A stretch of DNA of 64,000 nucleotides from a virus. The DNA lies in the IMG/VR virus record IMGVR_UViG_3300042307_001176, positions 90,412-154,411 of that record. One strand, 5' to 3'. Of the stretch, positions 18,833 to 28,074 are shown piece by piece. Numbering within the stretch: position 1 is the first letter of the stretch; each line of letters begins with the position of its first letter. Made by a program: the position numbers and the translations under genes. The notes under the pieces are model-generated. The model saw nothing but the letters and a program-made list of their open reading frames with translations, made no database searches and was not told where the DNA came from.

Positions 18833-19944
18833 TGGAAAAATTCTCAGATATTAAGAGAGTAATTTTTATTACAGATACTCATTTAGGTGTAAGGAACAAT
18901 TCTAATGATTGGATAGACATTCATGATGATTATTTTAAAAATTGGTTCATTCCCCTTTGTAAAAAAATATACAGACCAGGAGATTGTTTAGTGCATCTTG
19001 GTGATGTTTATGATAGTAGACAATCACTTAATCTTCGGGTTCTTAATCTTGGTATAGAAATATTTGAAGATCTTTCGCAAATTTTTAAAGATGGTATTTT
19101 TATAATATGTGGTAATCACGATATTTACGGAAAAAATACAAATGAAGTAAACTCTTTAAAATCTCTTAAATGGATACCAGGAATAAAAATATACGAAGAA
19201 CCTGAATCTATACAACTAGGTAACAGAAAGATTTTTCTTATGCCTTGGAGAAAAGATCATGATGCGGAGAGAGAAACATTAATGACAGTAAAAGAACCAC
19301 ATGATTATATGTTCTGTCATACAGATCTTAAAGGTCTAATGTTTAATAAGTTTGTGAGAATTGATGCAGGATTAGATTATGCAGATATGGATAAATTTGA
19401 AAGAGTTTATTCTGGACATATACATTATTCACAGACATTTGGAAAAATGAGAATGCTAGGATCTCCTTTTCAGTTAACAAGATCCGATACTGATAATGCA
19501 AAAGGGATAACCATACTAGATTTAGAATCTGGAGATGAGGAGTATTACGAAAACAATTACTCCCCTAAATTTGTTAGAATCACTTTTGATAAAGTTTTAA
19601 ATTCAACGCCTAATGAATTAAATCCTATATTCAAAAATAATTTTATAGACATATTAGTTGATCCAGAATTAGCAGTAAAAGCTCCTCTCGGATTATTAAC
19701 AGAATATGTAGTTCCCCCATTAAAAATATCATTCACACCTATAACTAATCCCGGAGAGGAATTAGTAGATGAAGGATTTCACGATCTAGAAGGAAAAAGC
19801 TTTTCTATTTTAGATCTAACTAAATTATACTTAGATAAGTGTAACTATGAAGATGATAAGAAAAGTAAGATCTATAAAGCGATAGAAAAATTATTACACA
19901 AAGTTTCAGTACAAGTTAAAGAAGATGAAGATCAAGAAGATTGA
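18832..19944 (+). CDS. 47: recombination nuclease subunit gp47 (SbcD/Mre11-like), 370 aa
   Basis: Calcineurin-like phosphoesterase motifs in order: DTHLG (15-19), GDVYDSR (about 57-63), GNHD (about 97-100), FCHTD and GHIHYS (about 201). These bind two metal ions for nuclease action. Residues after 240 form the capping and partner-binding domain. With gp46 it processes DNA ends for recombination-dependent replication and host DNA degradation. It overlaps gene 46 by 20 nt. Confidence 0.93.
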   Translation: MEKFSDIKRVIFITDTHLGVRNNSNDWIDIHDDYFKNWFIPLCKKIYRPGDCLVHLGDVYDSRQSLNLRVLNLGIEIFEDLSQIFKDGIFIICGNHDIYGKNTNEVNSLKSLKWIPGIKIYEEPESIQLGNRKIFLMPWRKDHDAERETLMTVKEPHDYMFCHTDLKGLMFNKFVRIDAGLDYADMDKFERVYSGHIHYSQTFGKMRMLGSPFQLTRSDTDNAKGITILDLESGDEEYYENNYSPKFVRITFDKVLNSTPNELNPIFKNNFIDILVDPELAVKAPLGLLTEYVVPPLKISFTPITNPGEELVDEGFHDLEGKSFSILDLTKLYLDKCNYEDDKKSKIYKAIEKLLHKVSVQVKEDEDQED

Positions 19945-21592
19945 ATGGAGAAATGTTGCTTCATACGGTAACAAAATCCAAAAATTAGAATTACCAGATA
20001 AATCTGGTCTAATCCAAGTAGTTGGTGAAAATGGTGTAGGTAAGTCCACAATATCCGATGTTATTACATTCGGGCTATATGGAAAGCTTGAAGGAAAGAA
20101 ACTTAAAGATATACCAAATAGATCTAATAAATGTGCTTGGATGAAGATAGAATTCGAGCAGGATGGAAAAATTTATGAAGTAGAGAGAGGATTAGAGCCT
20201 TCACTTTTTCAATTAACTATAGATGGTAATATTTACGATCAAGCTGGTAAAAATAATGTGCAAGATTTTTTAAGCGATGACATATTAAAAATACCTTATT
20301 ATGTTTTTAATAATACAATTTCGTTATCAATAAATGATTTCAAAAGCTTCCTTAAAATGAGCACAACAGATAAGAAATTGATTATTGATAAGATATTCGG
20401 ATTCTATATTCTCAATGAGATGAGAGACATTTTAAAAGAAGAATCAAAGACTATAAAATCATCAATTGATAGATTATCCGGTGAAATATTTGCTACTGGA
20501 AGATCTATAGCAGCATCACAAAAAGAACTAGAGGATTTACAACAAAAAATACTAGAAAATTCAGGGTCAGAAATAGAAAGTAATAAAGAGCAATTAGAAA
20601 ACTACAAAGAACTTTTAAAACTACACGGAGATAAACTAAAAGATTTTAGGTCTAAAGAAAATGAAGCAACTAGGAACGTAACAAAATCATACGAATTGTA
20701 TAGTGATCTTTCTTCTAAAATCAAAAATATAGATTCTAAAATGAATTTATATAATAATGAAAAATGCCCGACTTGCTCATCCGATTTATCTACAGAATTT
20801 CATAAAAATTTATTCGACGATCTTTCTGATACGAAGATTAAATTAACAGAAGATCTAGCTGATTTAAAAAAGAATTATGAGGATGCTAAGAAGGTTCAAA
20901 GTAATATTGCTACGATTAAGAATGACCTATTTACAAAAGGTGGTAAAATCGAAAGTGCAATTAGAACATTACAAGATAAAATTAAAACTCTCAAGACTTC
21001 AAAAAATAACGACCAGGTTAATTCGGTAAGGAAACTTTTAAATGGAGCTAATGAAGATCTTTCCGATTTTAGTCAAGAAAAGACTGTTTGGGAAGAAAGA
21101 CAGATTTGGATTAAGACTTTAGATGAAGTGCTTAGTGAGAAAGGGGTTAAACAATTAGCTATTAAGTCCATATTACCGTCTCTAAACAACGAAATACTAA
21201 ATACCTTATTATCCCTTCACTTACCTTACAAAGTCGTTTTTAACGAAGAATTTAATGCCCAGATATTCCACTTGGGAGAAGAGATATCAACACAGACATT
21301 ATCCACAGGAGAAATGAAGAAAGTGGATTTTGCAGTTCTTGTTGCTATAATAAAGCTAATGAAAATAAGATTCTCTTCAGTTAACATACTTTTCCTTGAT
21401 GAAATATTTAGTTCAGTAGATCCTGATGGAGTTCATAGTATATTAAACACATTAAGAAAATTAACGGACGATCTAAGCATGAGCATTTTTGTAATAAATC
21501 ATGCTCCAATGCCAACAGAAATATTTGATTATAAGATAGAAATATCAAAAAAGAATAATTTCTCAGATATTGCTTTCGATAAAATGGTGTAG
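19925..21592 (+). CDS. 46: recombination nuclease ATPase gp46 (SbcC/Rad50-like), 555 aa
   Basis: Walker A GENGVGKST lies at about 36-44. Coiled-coil arms flank a zinc hook CPTCSSDL at about 281, the ABC signature is LSTGEMKK, and Walker B is ILFLDEIFSSVD near 493. Length matches T4 gp46 (560). It forms the ATP-driven clamp with gp47. The start overlaps gene 47, giving coupled translation and likely 1:1 stoichiometry. Confidence 0.94.
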   Translation: MKIKKIEWRNVASYGNKIQKLELPDKSGLIQVVGENGVGKSTISDVITFGLYGKLEGKKLKDIPNRSNKCAWMKIEFEQDGKIYEVERGLEPSLFQLTIDGNIYDQAGKNNVQDFLSDDILKIPYYVFNNTISLSINDFKSFLKMSTTDKKLIIDKIFGFYILNEMRDILKEESKTIKSSIDRLSGEIFATGRSIAASQKELEDLQQKILENSGSEIESNKEQLENYKELLKLHGDKLKDFRSKENEATRNVTKSYELYSDLSSKIKNIDSKMNLYNNEKCPTCSSDLSTEFHKNLFDDLSDTKIKLTEDLADLKKNYEDAKKVQSNIATIKNDLFTKGGKIESAIRTLQDKIKTLKTSKNNDQVNSVRKLLNGANEDLSDFSQEKTVWEERQIWIKTLDEVLSEKGVKQLAIKSILPSLNNEILNTLLSLHLPYKVVFNEEFNAQIFHLGEEISTQTLSTGEMKKVDFAVLVAIIKLMKIRFSSVNILFLDEIFSSVDPDGVHSILNTLRKLTDDLSMSIFVINHAPMPTEIFDYKIEISKKNNFSDIAFDKMV

Positions 21593-21601
21593 GATATATA
21601 A
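21593..21601 (+). promoter_or_regulatory. putative late promoter motif GATATATAA
   Basis: Located just after gene 46 and 3 nt before the first structural gene of the tail block, where replication genes give way to virion genes. Confidence 0.5.
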
Positions 21602-21604
21602 ATC

Positions 21605-22024
21605 ATGGCAGATACATTTCCAGCAGGCACAGAATCTATAAGAAATTTAACACCCAAATTTAATTATTTTTTAGTAGTTAAAGAAGATTCTATTGCAGAC
21701 GATATTCCACAAAAAGAATATTTTGTTTATAGATTTAAAGTGGCACTTAGTGCTAGCGATGGAATTAGTGAATTAAAAAAATACTTTAAATTCATTCTAA
21801 ATTCCCAGGTTTTTGTTTGTAACGAACTTAGCGATGTTGAATATGCTACTGGAATTTTTTATCATCCATACTACAAGAATAGTAAAAAAGAACCTTTATC
21901 TTTCAGATTAAAAGAAATCCCTATTTATATGCAATCTGAAATAAGAGTTATTGATTTTAATAAGGATCTATACCAATACGGGAGTAAACCTATAATAAAG
22001 GATAATACATCTGTTATAATATAA
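21605..22024 (+). CDS. hypothetical structural protein, 139 aa
   Basis: Soluble mixed alpha/beta protein beginning MADTFPAGTESIRNLTPKFN. No known motif. It heads the late structural operon behind a GATATATAA motif and precedes the putative tail completion protein by 9 nt. In T4-like phages the corresponding neighbourhood encodes neck and tail-completion factors, so a connector role is plausible. Confidence in any specific function is low. Confidence 0.5.
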   Translation: MADTFPAGTESIRNLTPKFNYFLVVKEDSIADDIPQKEYFVYRFKVALSASDGISELKKYFKFILNSQVFVCNELSDVEYATGIFYHPYYKNSKKEPLSFRLKEIPIYMQSEIRVIDFNKDLYQYGSKPIIKDNTSVII

Positions 22025-22033
22025 TAATAAAAT

Positions 22034-22870
22034 ATGAATTTTTTAGAAAAATATAACACCGACGACGTATTCTTTAGAGGTATAATACTAGGTCTATTAA
22101 CTGAGTTAAATCAAATAATAACTTATGAACAAACTGATAATAACCAAGTAACCACTAAAATTTACATACCATTCTTTTATTCTATGGTAGGGGATGAACC
22201 ATTCCTACAAGACTTCTATCTTTCTTATGAAGACTGCAATGGTAAGCCAGCATTTGCTGAAGGAAATTATGATGTTATACCAAGAGGAATTATCGAAATA
22301 GGATCAACAAGAATTGACTCAGGATCGGCAACTACTAAATTTGTTAGAGGTTCTTATGTTAAGGAAGTCGAAAAAGAAGAGGGAAGTGAAATGGTTACTT
22401 TTTCTTCTTATTTTAATCCAATTCCATTAAGTATACAAATTACTGCAAAAATAAAAGTTGATACCACTCTTGATGCTTTTAAAGTCCAACAAAGTGTTCT
22501 TGAAATTCTTTATAAAAGGTTTATATACTATTTTTACTATAAAGGATTCAGAATACCAGTACAAGCGGTTCTCCCAGATGCACCACCAGATAAGCAGCCT
22601 AATAATTTCCAAATGTCTTATGGATCTCAAAGAGGAGAAGCAATAACCCTTTCTTTCTCTATGGAGCTAGAAACATATCTTCCTGATTTGGATTTAACTA
22701 CTGAAAGATTCAGAGGTAATTTAATGCAAGGAGGAATAAAATTAAATGCTGAATTTGGTACAGCTCCTGCAGATAATAGCCAAATAATATCAGGATTAGG
22801 AGTTTATGCTATTAATAGCGACATAAAAGGGGAAACGGGTGCAACAGGATCTGGTCCAGCTAATCCTTAA
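22034..22870 (+). CDS. putative tail sheath stabiliser/completion protein (gp15-like), 278 aa
   Basis: The pattern TKIYIPFFYSMVGDEPFLQDF, then RGSYVKEVEKEEG, then YFNPIPLSIQITAKIKVDTT matches the style of T4 gp15 family proteins: V-P-x-x-Y near the start, and N-P-x-P followed by strands and a helix ending in I-E. These cap the tail tube and stabilise the sheath. It adjoins the neck-like protein and terminase genes. The last residues, KGETGATGSGPANP, are a short collagen-like stub not expected in gp15. Assignment rests on pattern only. Confidence 0.45.
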   Translation: MNFLEKYNTDDVFFRGIILGLLTELNQIITYEQTDNNQVTTKIYIPFFYSMVGDEPFLQDFYLSYEDCNGKPAFAEGNYDVIPRGIIEIGSTRIDSGSATTKFVRGSYVKEVEKEEGSEMVTFSSYFNPIPLSIQITAKIKVDTTLDAFKVQQSVLEILYKRFIYYFYYKGFRIPVQAVLPDAPPDKQPNNFQMSYGSQRGEAITLSFSMELETYLPDLDLTTERFRGNLMQGGIKLNAEFGTAPADNSQIISGLGVYAINSDIKGETGATGSGPANP

Positions 22871-23178
22871 GAATTTAAAGGCTGATCATCTTTTACTTCT
22901 TCTTCTTCTTTTACTTCTTCTAGATCAGTAACTCCAGAATCTTTAGATTTTCTATAACCTAAAAGAGTTGCACCTATTGATATAAGAATAATAGATTGAG
23001 TTAGTATATCTGCACTTTTATCTAAAAACATTTTATCGATACAGCCAAGTAAGAAACAAATACCCCCAATAAAAACTATATATAGACCCGATGTGCCACT
23101 CCCAGAAGTTTTTCCATCTGAGTTAGAAGTAAGTTGCGCGAAGCTAAACCTCTCCATAGTTGCTCTGAATTTTTTCAT
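22867..23178 (-). CDS. membrane protein, 103 aa
   Basis: The minus-strand ORF starts at the ATG at 23178 (MKKFRATMERFSFAQLTSNS); a longer frame to 23229 would overlap the next gene. Two transmembrane segments follow (GLYIVFIGGICFLLGCI and ILTQSIILISIGATLLGY), then an acidic cytoplasmic tail (EEVKEEEEVKDDQ). It is convergent with the gp15-like gene, overlapping its end by 4 nt. Size and topology are consistent with a holin or inner-membrane inhibitor, but nothing specific supports either. Confidence 0.55.
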   Translation of the reverse strand: MKKFRATMERFSFAQLTSNSDGKTSGSGTSGLYIVFIGGICFLLGCIDKMFLDKSADILTQSIILISIGATLLGYRKSKDSGVTDLEEVKEEEEVKDDQPLNS

Positions 23179-23216
23179 ATTGTTTTTTCTGATATATATT
23201 ACAAACAGTAGCCAAA

Positions 23217-25406
23217 ATGGCAGAGACACTAATAGATTTTACTTCAATAGGAAATTACAGAATAATTTCTTGGAGCCAGCCATGGAAAAATGTTCAATCA
23301 TTTAATGGGTGGATAATTGATACAACAGGAGAAGATCCTCCACACATTTTTTTATATCTAGAATATAGATGGAGTATTAACGGGTCTAATTGGTCTTTAT
23401 GGAGTCAATTGACAGAAGCATCAGTTCAGGCATTATCTATATCACCCGATAATCCATTATGGTTAGAGGCGAGAATGACTGCTACGTCGGATGAAAATTC
23501 TAGTCCTTATTACCCGCCAGGAACACCTTTAAGCCCACCAATAGAATTATTAGACTTCGAATTTGATTTGACATATGTAACAGTAGATCCTAGAGATTTA
23601 ATGGGAAATCCGCCTGCACCTATGTGTAGTAAAGAATTAACAAATTATCCCATAGTATTTTCAGATTGTAATTATACATTTAGACCATATGATATCAATA
23701 GGGCTATAAATCTATATCAGGATTTAAGCAAGATCGTAAATAATGTTTTTGGACACGAGGTTGTTTATTATTCAGTACAGCCACAAGGTAGAGGTAAAGA
23801 TGTTGTATTAAAAGAGTATACATTATTTGATGTAGTAGAAGAAAAATGTGTGAAGGTAATGGTACCCAATAATACATTCCCTGATGCAGCTTTAACTTTC
23901 GATACCTACGGATTAAACTTTAATCAACCATTTGAAATCCATATTGATAGAAAATATTTTGAAAGCATATTTGGAAAAGCATCACAGCCAAGAAAAAGAG
24001 ATATCATTTTCTTTCCCTTAACTAATAGAATTTATCAAATAGATTCAATGTATGTGTTTAGGGATATAAATAATTATCCTGTATATTTTAAGATTCAGTT
24101 AGTTAAATATGAGATTAAGAAAAACACATCTTTTGTCAATCCTGCTGCAGAAACTGAATTATTAGATTACACGGTAAACACCCAAAAATTATTTGGAGAG
24201 GAAATAGAAAACCAAGAGATTGAATTAACCAAACCCCAACAATATGCAGTGACGTCGCAAAGAAGATTGGAAGATCCTATAAGATCATATATTAGCAAAG
24301 AACTTCCTATAATAGAATATGATCTAAATAATAACTGGACGATAGTTTTTAATAATTATTATGATTTAGATAAATTATTTATTGACTCACAAAATGCAGT
24401 AGATCCTGCATCTCCTGCATTATTAGATTTTGAAAGAGATGCTGTTAGATGGAAATCTGATCCAGTTTTAACAGCTACAGACGAAAGATCATTTATGTGC
24501 TGGTTTAGAACAAGAAATTTCTTAGATAGAAGTAGATTAGTTCCTAAGCCCGCTCCTAAATTGTCAATAACTATTGATACAATAGGAACAAATGAAATAA
24601 CTTACACAACTTATCCAATACCACATAAATTAAGTCTTGGAGAAAATCCTAATGGATTTATATCAATACTCGGGGATGGAATAAGATCTGGCGGATTTGA
24701 AATACTAGAAATAGTCGATCAATTCAGATTTAAAATAAAAGATGATGGAGCAGCAGCACCAGGTACTACTGCAGGATGGAAAGCTCAAAAAGCTCAAACA
24801 AGAATTCTATTCGATGGATATTACGGGGGACAAGGATTACGTATAGATTTCATATGGAGCGGATCAAATGCAGTCGCTAGTCCAACAGATAATAATTATA
24901 TAGAAACAGGAAGTTTTAGAATAAAGATAAATAACTTAGAAGTATACTCTCCGTTTGGGGCTGGAATAGCTAGTACCATAGGACAATTTATACCTTCTGT
25001 AGATGATTGGTACGGATTTGTTTTTAATTTTTCTAACATATTCAGACAATATTCACTAAAGGTTTGGCAATTGACTTATGATCCTGATAATCCGCTAGCT
25101 CAAACTTCGGATTTGAGTCTAATACATTCAACGGATGGAGTTACTTCACAGGCTTATACTTTTAATATTACGCCTGTAATTGATAATAATTATGATAGTC
25201 CATTTTACGGAACTAATAATTATTCATATAAAACTAGTTCTTGTCCACTTTGGGCAACTAACTATAGATTTTTTAAACATATGGTAGAAGAGGAAAAACA
25301 GTCAACAATGCTAAATCAGAATATAATAGGAGATGCGCATCTTGCTATTATAATAGATAATGCTAAACCTATATTAAAACTTCCTAAGGTCGCCAGAAAC
25401 AGATAA
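23217..25406 (+). CDS. neck-like protein (gp14-type core) with LamG-like C-terminal domain, 729 aa
   Basis: The middle part (about 225-300) contains FEIHIDRKYFESIFGKASQP and then DIIFFPLTNRIYQIDSMYVF, matching T4 gp14 neck protein features (F-E-x-x-F-G, P-x-x-x-D-x-I-x-F-P). Residues 1-100 are an extra beta domain. From about 400 the protein has a LamG/concanavalin-like jelly-roll pattern (ERSFMCWFRTRNF, YYGGQGLRIDFIW, DWYGFVFNFSN). The fusion would place a carbohydrate-binding module at the head-tail junction. It precedes the terminase pair, consistent with T4-like order. Confidence 0.6.
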   Translation: MAETLIDFTSIGNYRIISWSQPWKNVQSFNGWIIDTTGEDPPHIFLYLEYRWSINGSNWSLWSQLTEASVQALSISPDNPLWLEARMTATSDENSSPYYPPGTPLSPPIELLDFEFDLTYVTVDPRDLMGNPPAPMCSKELTNYPIVFSDCNYTFRPYDINRAINLYQDLSKIVNNVFGHEVVYYSVQPQGRGKDVVLKEYTLFDVVEEKCVKVMVPNNTFPDAALTFDTYGLNFNQPFEIHIDRKYFESIFGKASQPRKRDIIFFPLTNRIYQIDSMYVFRDINNYPVYFKIQLVKYEIKKNTSFVNPAAETELLDYTVNTQKLFGEEIENQEIELTKPQQYAVTSQRRLEDPIRSYISKELPIIEYDLNNNWTIVFNNYYDLDKLFIDSQNAVDPASPALLDFERDAVRWKSDPVLTATDERSFMCWFRTRNFLDRSRLVPKPAPKLSITIDTIGTNEITYTTYPIPHKLSLGENPNGFISILGDGIRSGGFEILEIVDQFRFKIKDDGAAAPGTTAGWKAQKAQTRILFDGYYGGQGLRIDFIWSGSNAVASPTDNNYIETGSFRIKINNLEVYSPFGAGIASTIGQFIPSVDDWYGFVFNFSNIFRQYSLKVWQLTYDPDNPLAQTSDLSLIHSTDGVTSQAYTFNITPVIDNNYDSPFYGTNNYSYKTSSCPLWATNYRFFKHMVEEEKQSTMLNQNIIGDAHLAIIIDNAKPILKLPKVARNR

Positions 25407-25409
25407 TTT

Positions 25410-26180
25410 ATGCCAAGAAGAAAACCAAAAATACCGAATCTTTCAAAAGAGGCAGAGCTTAATCTTAAAGATAAGCTTGATGGAATTGTTTTAGCAGATG
25501 AAATGCTAGCAGGACTAAGTACACCGGATATCCCGGCAATGAAGCCTCAGAGATTCATAAATGTAGATTCAGTAAAGAATGAGGTAGAAACAGAAGCTAG
25601 AGCTATACTAGATTCATTATCTAGATTCTATGCCGATTTAGAAGATATTCCAGAAGACAGTTATTTAAAACACAAACAGAAAATAGATGCTCTTAATATA
25701 TCAACTATGGCATTTCAGATAAGAACTGCACAGCATGCTATATCGAAGCTTGTAGAAGAAATAGATTCAGGAAGAATGGAGCCTAGGCTTTTTGAGGTTC
25801 TAGCACAGCTTCAAAATCAGATCATGCAAATGCCTAAAAATTTCTCTAACTACATGTCACAAATGGAGAAAAATTACAAACAGCTTAAAAATGAATCAGA
25901 AGAGATTAAAAGAGGCGGTAATATCCAATTAGATGAACACGGAAATGTTATACAAACTGACGAAAATATGGATCTTTTAAAAGTAAGAGGTACTAAAAGT
26001 TTAATGGAAAATTTACAATCTGTAATAAAATCTGGTAATCTTGTTAAAGACGCAGAAATAGTACCGCCTAACGATGATCTAATAAATCCACGAACAAAAT
26101 TCGGAACAGGATCAGGCGATTTATCTTTAGGCGGAGATGATGATATTGACTTTGTAATAGAAGATGATATTTTCGAATAA
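25410..26180 (+). CDS. 16: putative terminase small subunit (gp16-like), 256 aa
   Basis: Predominantly helical protein with a central coiled coil (about 75-165, e.g. MEPRLFEVLAQLQNQIMQMP) and an acidic C-terminus. It sits 3 nt after the neck gene and 10 nt before the large terminase, the place of the small subunit in most myoviruses. T4 gp16 is also a coiled-coil protein that forms oligomeric rings and recognises DNA for packaging. Sequence identity cannot be judged by eye, so the call depends on position and fold pattern. Confidence 0.6.
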   Translation: MPRRKPKIPNLSKEAELNLKDKLDGIVLADEMLAGLSTPDIPAMKPQRFINVDSVKNEVETEARAILDSLSRFYADLEDIPEDSYLKHKQKIDALNISTMAFQIRTAQHAISKLVEEIDSGRMEPRLFEVLAQLQNQIMQMPKNFSNYMSQMEKNYKQLKNESEEIKRGGNIQLDEHGNVIQTDENMDLLKVRGTKSLMENLQSVIKSGNLVKDAEIVPPNDDLINPRTKFGTGSGDLSLGGDDDIDFVIEDDIFE

Positions 26181-26190
26181 TTAATTTATT

Positions 26191-27996
26191 ATGGCACTTA
26201 AAGAAGATAAAATAGGTAATTTTTGGTCGACTGAAAAAGTTGATCAATTAAACTATAATGCAGAAGAAAATGGTATAGACTATAAAGATGTTGATAATCC
26301 TTATCATGAGAATGATCCAGAATTAAGAAAGGGACAAATTCTATTCGAATACACTGAATGGGAATTAGAGGAGATGAGAAAATGTGCAGAGAATGTTGTT
26401 TATTTTGCAAATAAGTATTGTAAAGTAATGACAGATGATGGTATACAGAAGATAAATCTTAGGGATTACCAGATACAGATCCTAGATCAATATCAAACTC
26501 ACAGAAAAAATATATTCGTTTCTCCAAGACAATCAGGTAAAACTATAACTTCCTCCATATTTCTTTTATGGTATTTACTTTTTAATTTTGAAAAGAATGC
26601 TATGATTATGGCAAACATTGGAGATACTGCTGCGGAATTAATGGATAAGATCAAAGTTATTATGAAAGGACTTCCTTTCTTCTTAAAGCCAGGTCTAATC
26701 GTCTATAATGTAATGACCATGAAGTTTGATAACGGATGTAGAATAATGGCTAAGACGACAACTAAAACATCGTCTATCGGTTACACAATTCATATGTTAT
26801 ACATGGATGAGTTCGCACACATTAACCCTAACTTTATCAATCAGTTCTTTAAATCAGTTTACCCTACTATATCTTCTTCACAGATAGCCAGAGTTATTAT
26901 AACTTCCACTCCTAACGGAATGAATAAATTCTGGGAACTTTATAAAGGAGCAATAGAAGGGGAGAATGAATTTAATCCAATCAGAGTTGAATGGTGGCAA
27001 ATTCCAAATAGGGATGAGGAATGGAAAAGGAAAGAAATTGCAGCATTAGGGTCTGAGGAGGATTTTAATCAAGAATATGGCTGCCAATTCCTTTCATCAT
27101 CAAGACTTCTATTGGATTCTTACACATTAAAAAGATTAAAAAATAGTGAAGAACAATTCATTTTTCACGAACTCTCCCCGTTCGAAAATAGTCCAATAGA
27201 TTATTCTAGCCTTATATGGCATCCTAAATTCGATCCCACATCAATTTTTGAAAAGGATGGTCAAAGATTTTATGTTTCAATAGATACAGCAAGTGGTGGA
27301 GGAGGAGATTATTCAGTAGCAAATATATTTAAGGTTGCTCCTATGCCATCTAATGTCATTAAGAATAAAAAATTCTTTGAGGATGAGAGCGATTTCTTCT
27401 GTCTTTTACAAGTTGGTATTTTTAGATCTAACACAATAGAGATAGACGAATTTAAAGCTTTGTTAGAGATATTAATAGGAAGTATATTAGGTGTTGATAA
27501 TACAAGAATAGTTCTAGAGCTTAATTATAAAGGGGAAATTCTAATGGATAAACTTTTAGATTGTGAAGAATTCTTTGACGAAATGTTTGTTTATACAAAA
27601 CATTCTGAAGCTTCGAATAGATTAAAGCCTGGAATTAAACTAACCGTTAAGAATAAAGAAAAATTCTGCTACGATTTAAAAATAAATACAAGATCTTCTA
27701 AAATAATTCCATGTAGTAAAAACGGAATACACGAATTAGCTAACTTTGGAATAAATCCAAATGGGAGTTTTTCTAGTCAAATAGGTAAAGATGATGAGGC
27801 AATGACACTGGTAAATATAAATTGTATATTTGATAACGGAGATTTTCAAGAGACAGTTTCTGACCTGTATGATATAATACCAGAAAAATTCAGAAAATTA
27901 ATGGAAGAAAGGTTAACTGAAAATGTAGAATCCATTCAAAACAAGACTAATGACCTTTCAAGTTATACTTTCTTAAACGGACTCCTTGATTCTTGA
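26191..27996 (+). CDS. 17: terminase large subunit (gp17-like), 601 aa
   Basis: ATPase: Walker A SPRQSGKT at about 111-118, Walker B MLYMDEFAHI at about 207, and coupling motif ITSTPNG. The nuclease domain starts with YVSIDTASGGGGDYS at about 361, giving the first catalytic Asp of the RNase H-like fold, with later acidic motifs (VLELNYKG, DDEAMTLV). Length close to T4 gp17 (610). It drives headful packaging and cuts concatemers. Followed by a late-type motif and the sheath gene. Confidence 0.95.
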   Translation: MALKEDKIGNFWSTEKVDQLNYNAEENGIDYKDVDNPYHENDPELRKGQILFEYTEWELEEMRKCAENVVYFANKYCKVMTDDGIQKINLRDYQIQILDQYQTHRKNIFVSPRQSGKTITSSIFLLWYLLFNFEKNAMIMANIGDTAAELMDKIKVIMKGLPFFLKPGLIVYNVMTMKFDNGCRIMAKTTTKTSSIGYTIHMLYMDEFAHINPNFINQFFKSVYPTISSSQIARVIITSTPNGMNKFWELYKGAIEGENEFNPIRVEWWQIPNRDEEWKRKEIAALGSEEDFNQEYGCQFLSSSRLLLDSYTLKRLKNSEEQFIFHELSPFENSPIDYSSLIWHPKFDPTSIFEKDGQRFYVSIDTASGGGGDYSVANIFKVAPMPSNVIKNKKFFEDESDFFCLLQVGIFRSNTIEIDEFKALLEILIGSILGVDNTRIVLELNYKGEILMDKLLDCEEFFDEMFVYTKHSEASNRLKPGIKLTVKNKEKFCYDLKINTRSSKIIPCSKNGIHELANFGINPNGSFSSQIGKDDEAMTLVNINCIFDNGDFQETVSDLYDIIPEKFRKLMEERLTENVESIQNKTNDLSSYTFLNGLLDS

Positions 27997-28048
27997 GAGA
28001 CGAATGATATATACATAGAAAAAGAAGTCTAAAGCAGTATACTTCTTC

Positions 28049-28057
28049 GATATATAA
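28049..28057 (+). promoter_or_regulatory. putative late promoter motif GATATATAA
   Basis: GATATATAA 17 nt upstream of the sheath gene start, in the 78-nt gap after terminase. Confidence 0.5.
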
Positions 28058-28074
28058 AAAAATAAAAATTAAAG

